Shown in pieces: positions 60,671 to 60,758 of a stretch of 60,758 bases of DNA. This DNA comes from Zygnema cylindricum (lineage: Eukaryota > Streptophyta > Zygnematophyceae > Zygnematales > Zygnemataceae), in the NCBI GenBank assembly GCA_037447655.1, contig JBBHKE010001961.1, positions 1-60,758 on the forward strand. Direction: 5' to 3'. The notes beneath the pieces are model-generated. The model was not told the origin of the DNA and did not search any database. It saw nothing but the letters and a program-made list of their open reading frames with translations. Each line of letters starts with the position of its first letter. Position 1 is the first letter of the stretch. The translations under genes and the position numbers were made by a program.

Positions 60671-60758
60671 TGTTGAAAAAGGCATTTTATAGTCTTTTCC
60701 TTTATGGTCTTCCAGCAACCCTCATACTTGTCGTAGTCACTGAGGACTTGCAGGCAGC
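60671..60758 (+). repeat. Start of a B-type LTR, cut by window end
   Basis: TGTTGAAAAAGGCATTTTAT matches the start of the LTR at 10497. The match continues through CTTGTCGTAGTCA and CTTGCAGGCAGC to the last base. Confidence 0.85.

Noticed and set aside
59533-60718. Long Ser/Pro/Leu-rich frames (up to 390 residues)
   Set aside because: Pure translation of a (GAGGGA)n tract; stop codons are rare in such DNA and composition explains the frames.

Overview
The window is a transposon-dense, AT-leaning piece of a nuclear plant-lineage genome. It has no bacterial gene organisation. The only recognisable host gene is a decayed copy of the plastid-type triosephosphate isomerase (TPI), split into plant-style exons with GT/AG introns. 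That, with the Ty1/copia elements and a primer site matching plant initiator tRNA, points to a streptophyte with a large repeat-rich genome (a green alga of the land-plant lineage, bryophyte, lycophyte or fern would all fit). I cannot name the species.

Layout. 1-20715: nested and broken Ty1/copia elements. A minus-strand pol fragment A lies head to head with a plus-strand fragment B. A full-length element C (3051-10471, target duplication AAGAT) sits in B just before B's polypurine tract, and C itself carries a solo LTR (5786-6882). Smaller LTR and gag remnants follow (11618-14010), then a minus-strand chain of LTRs and truncated pol pieces D, E and F (14080-20715). 20716-35700: non-coding DNA with a minisatellite, MITE-like elements, TATCG-rich elements with inverted ends, a broken non-LTR retrotransposon (27650-30045), a GGGTGTG-ended repeat, purine/pyrimidine tracts and a 300-bp direct repeat. 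36002-39542: the TPI pseudogene. 40484-58800: two copies of a segmental duplication. Copy 1 is split by element H (41558-48010, duplication AAGGG), and element G (49672-57070, duplication TCCGT, with its own solo LTR) lies between the copies. 59570-60670 is a 1.1-kb polypurine tract ending exactly at the start of another LTR.

How the parts work together. All the main copia copies belong to one superfamily with LTRs of about 1.0-1.15 kb. Three features recur. (1) A Gag start codon lies exactly 20 nt inside the LTR end, so the primer binding site is translated. (2) The primer binding site matches the anticodon arm of initiator tRNA-Met, so a cleaved half-tRNA would prime reverse transcription, as described for Drosophila copia. 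(3) Hairpins near the start of the transcript keep their pairing while their sequence changes between LTR subfamilies. Several U3 regions also carry a tRNA-like block with A-box and B-box motifs on the antisense strand. These shared features are the best candidate here for an undescribed system: a copia lineage with a Ty1-like coding start, a copia-like primer and a conserved structured RNA leader. No copy in the window looks autonomous.
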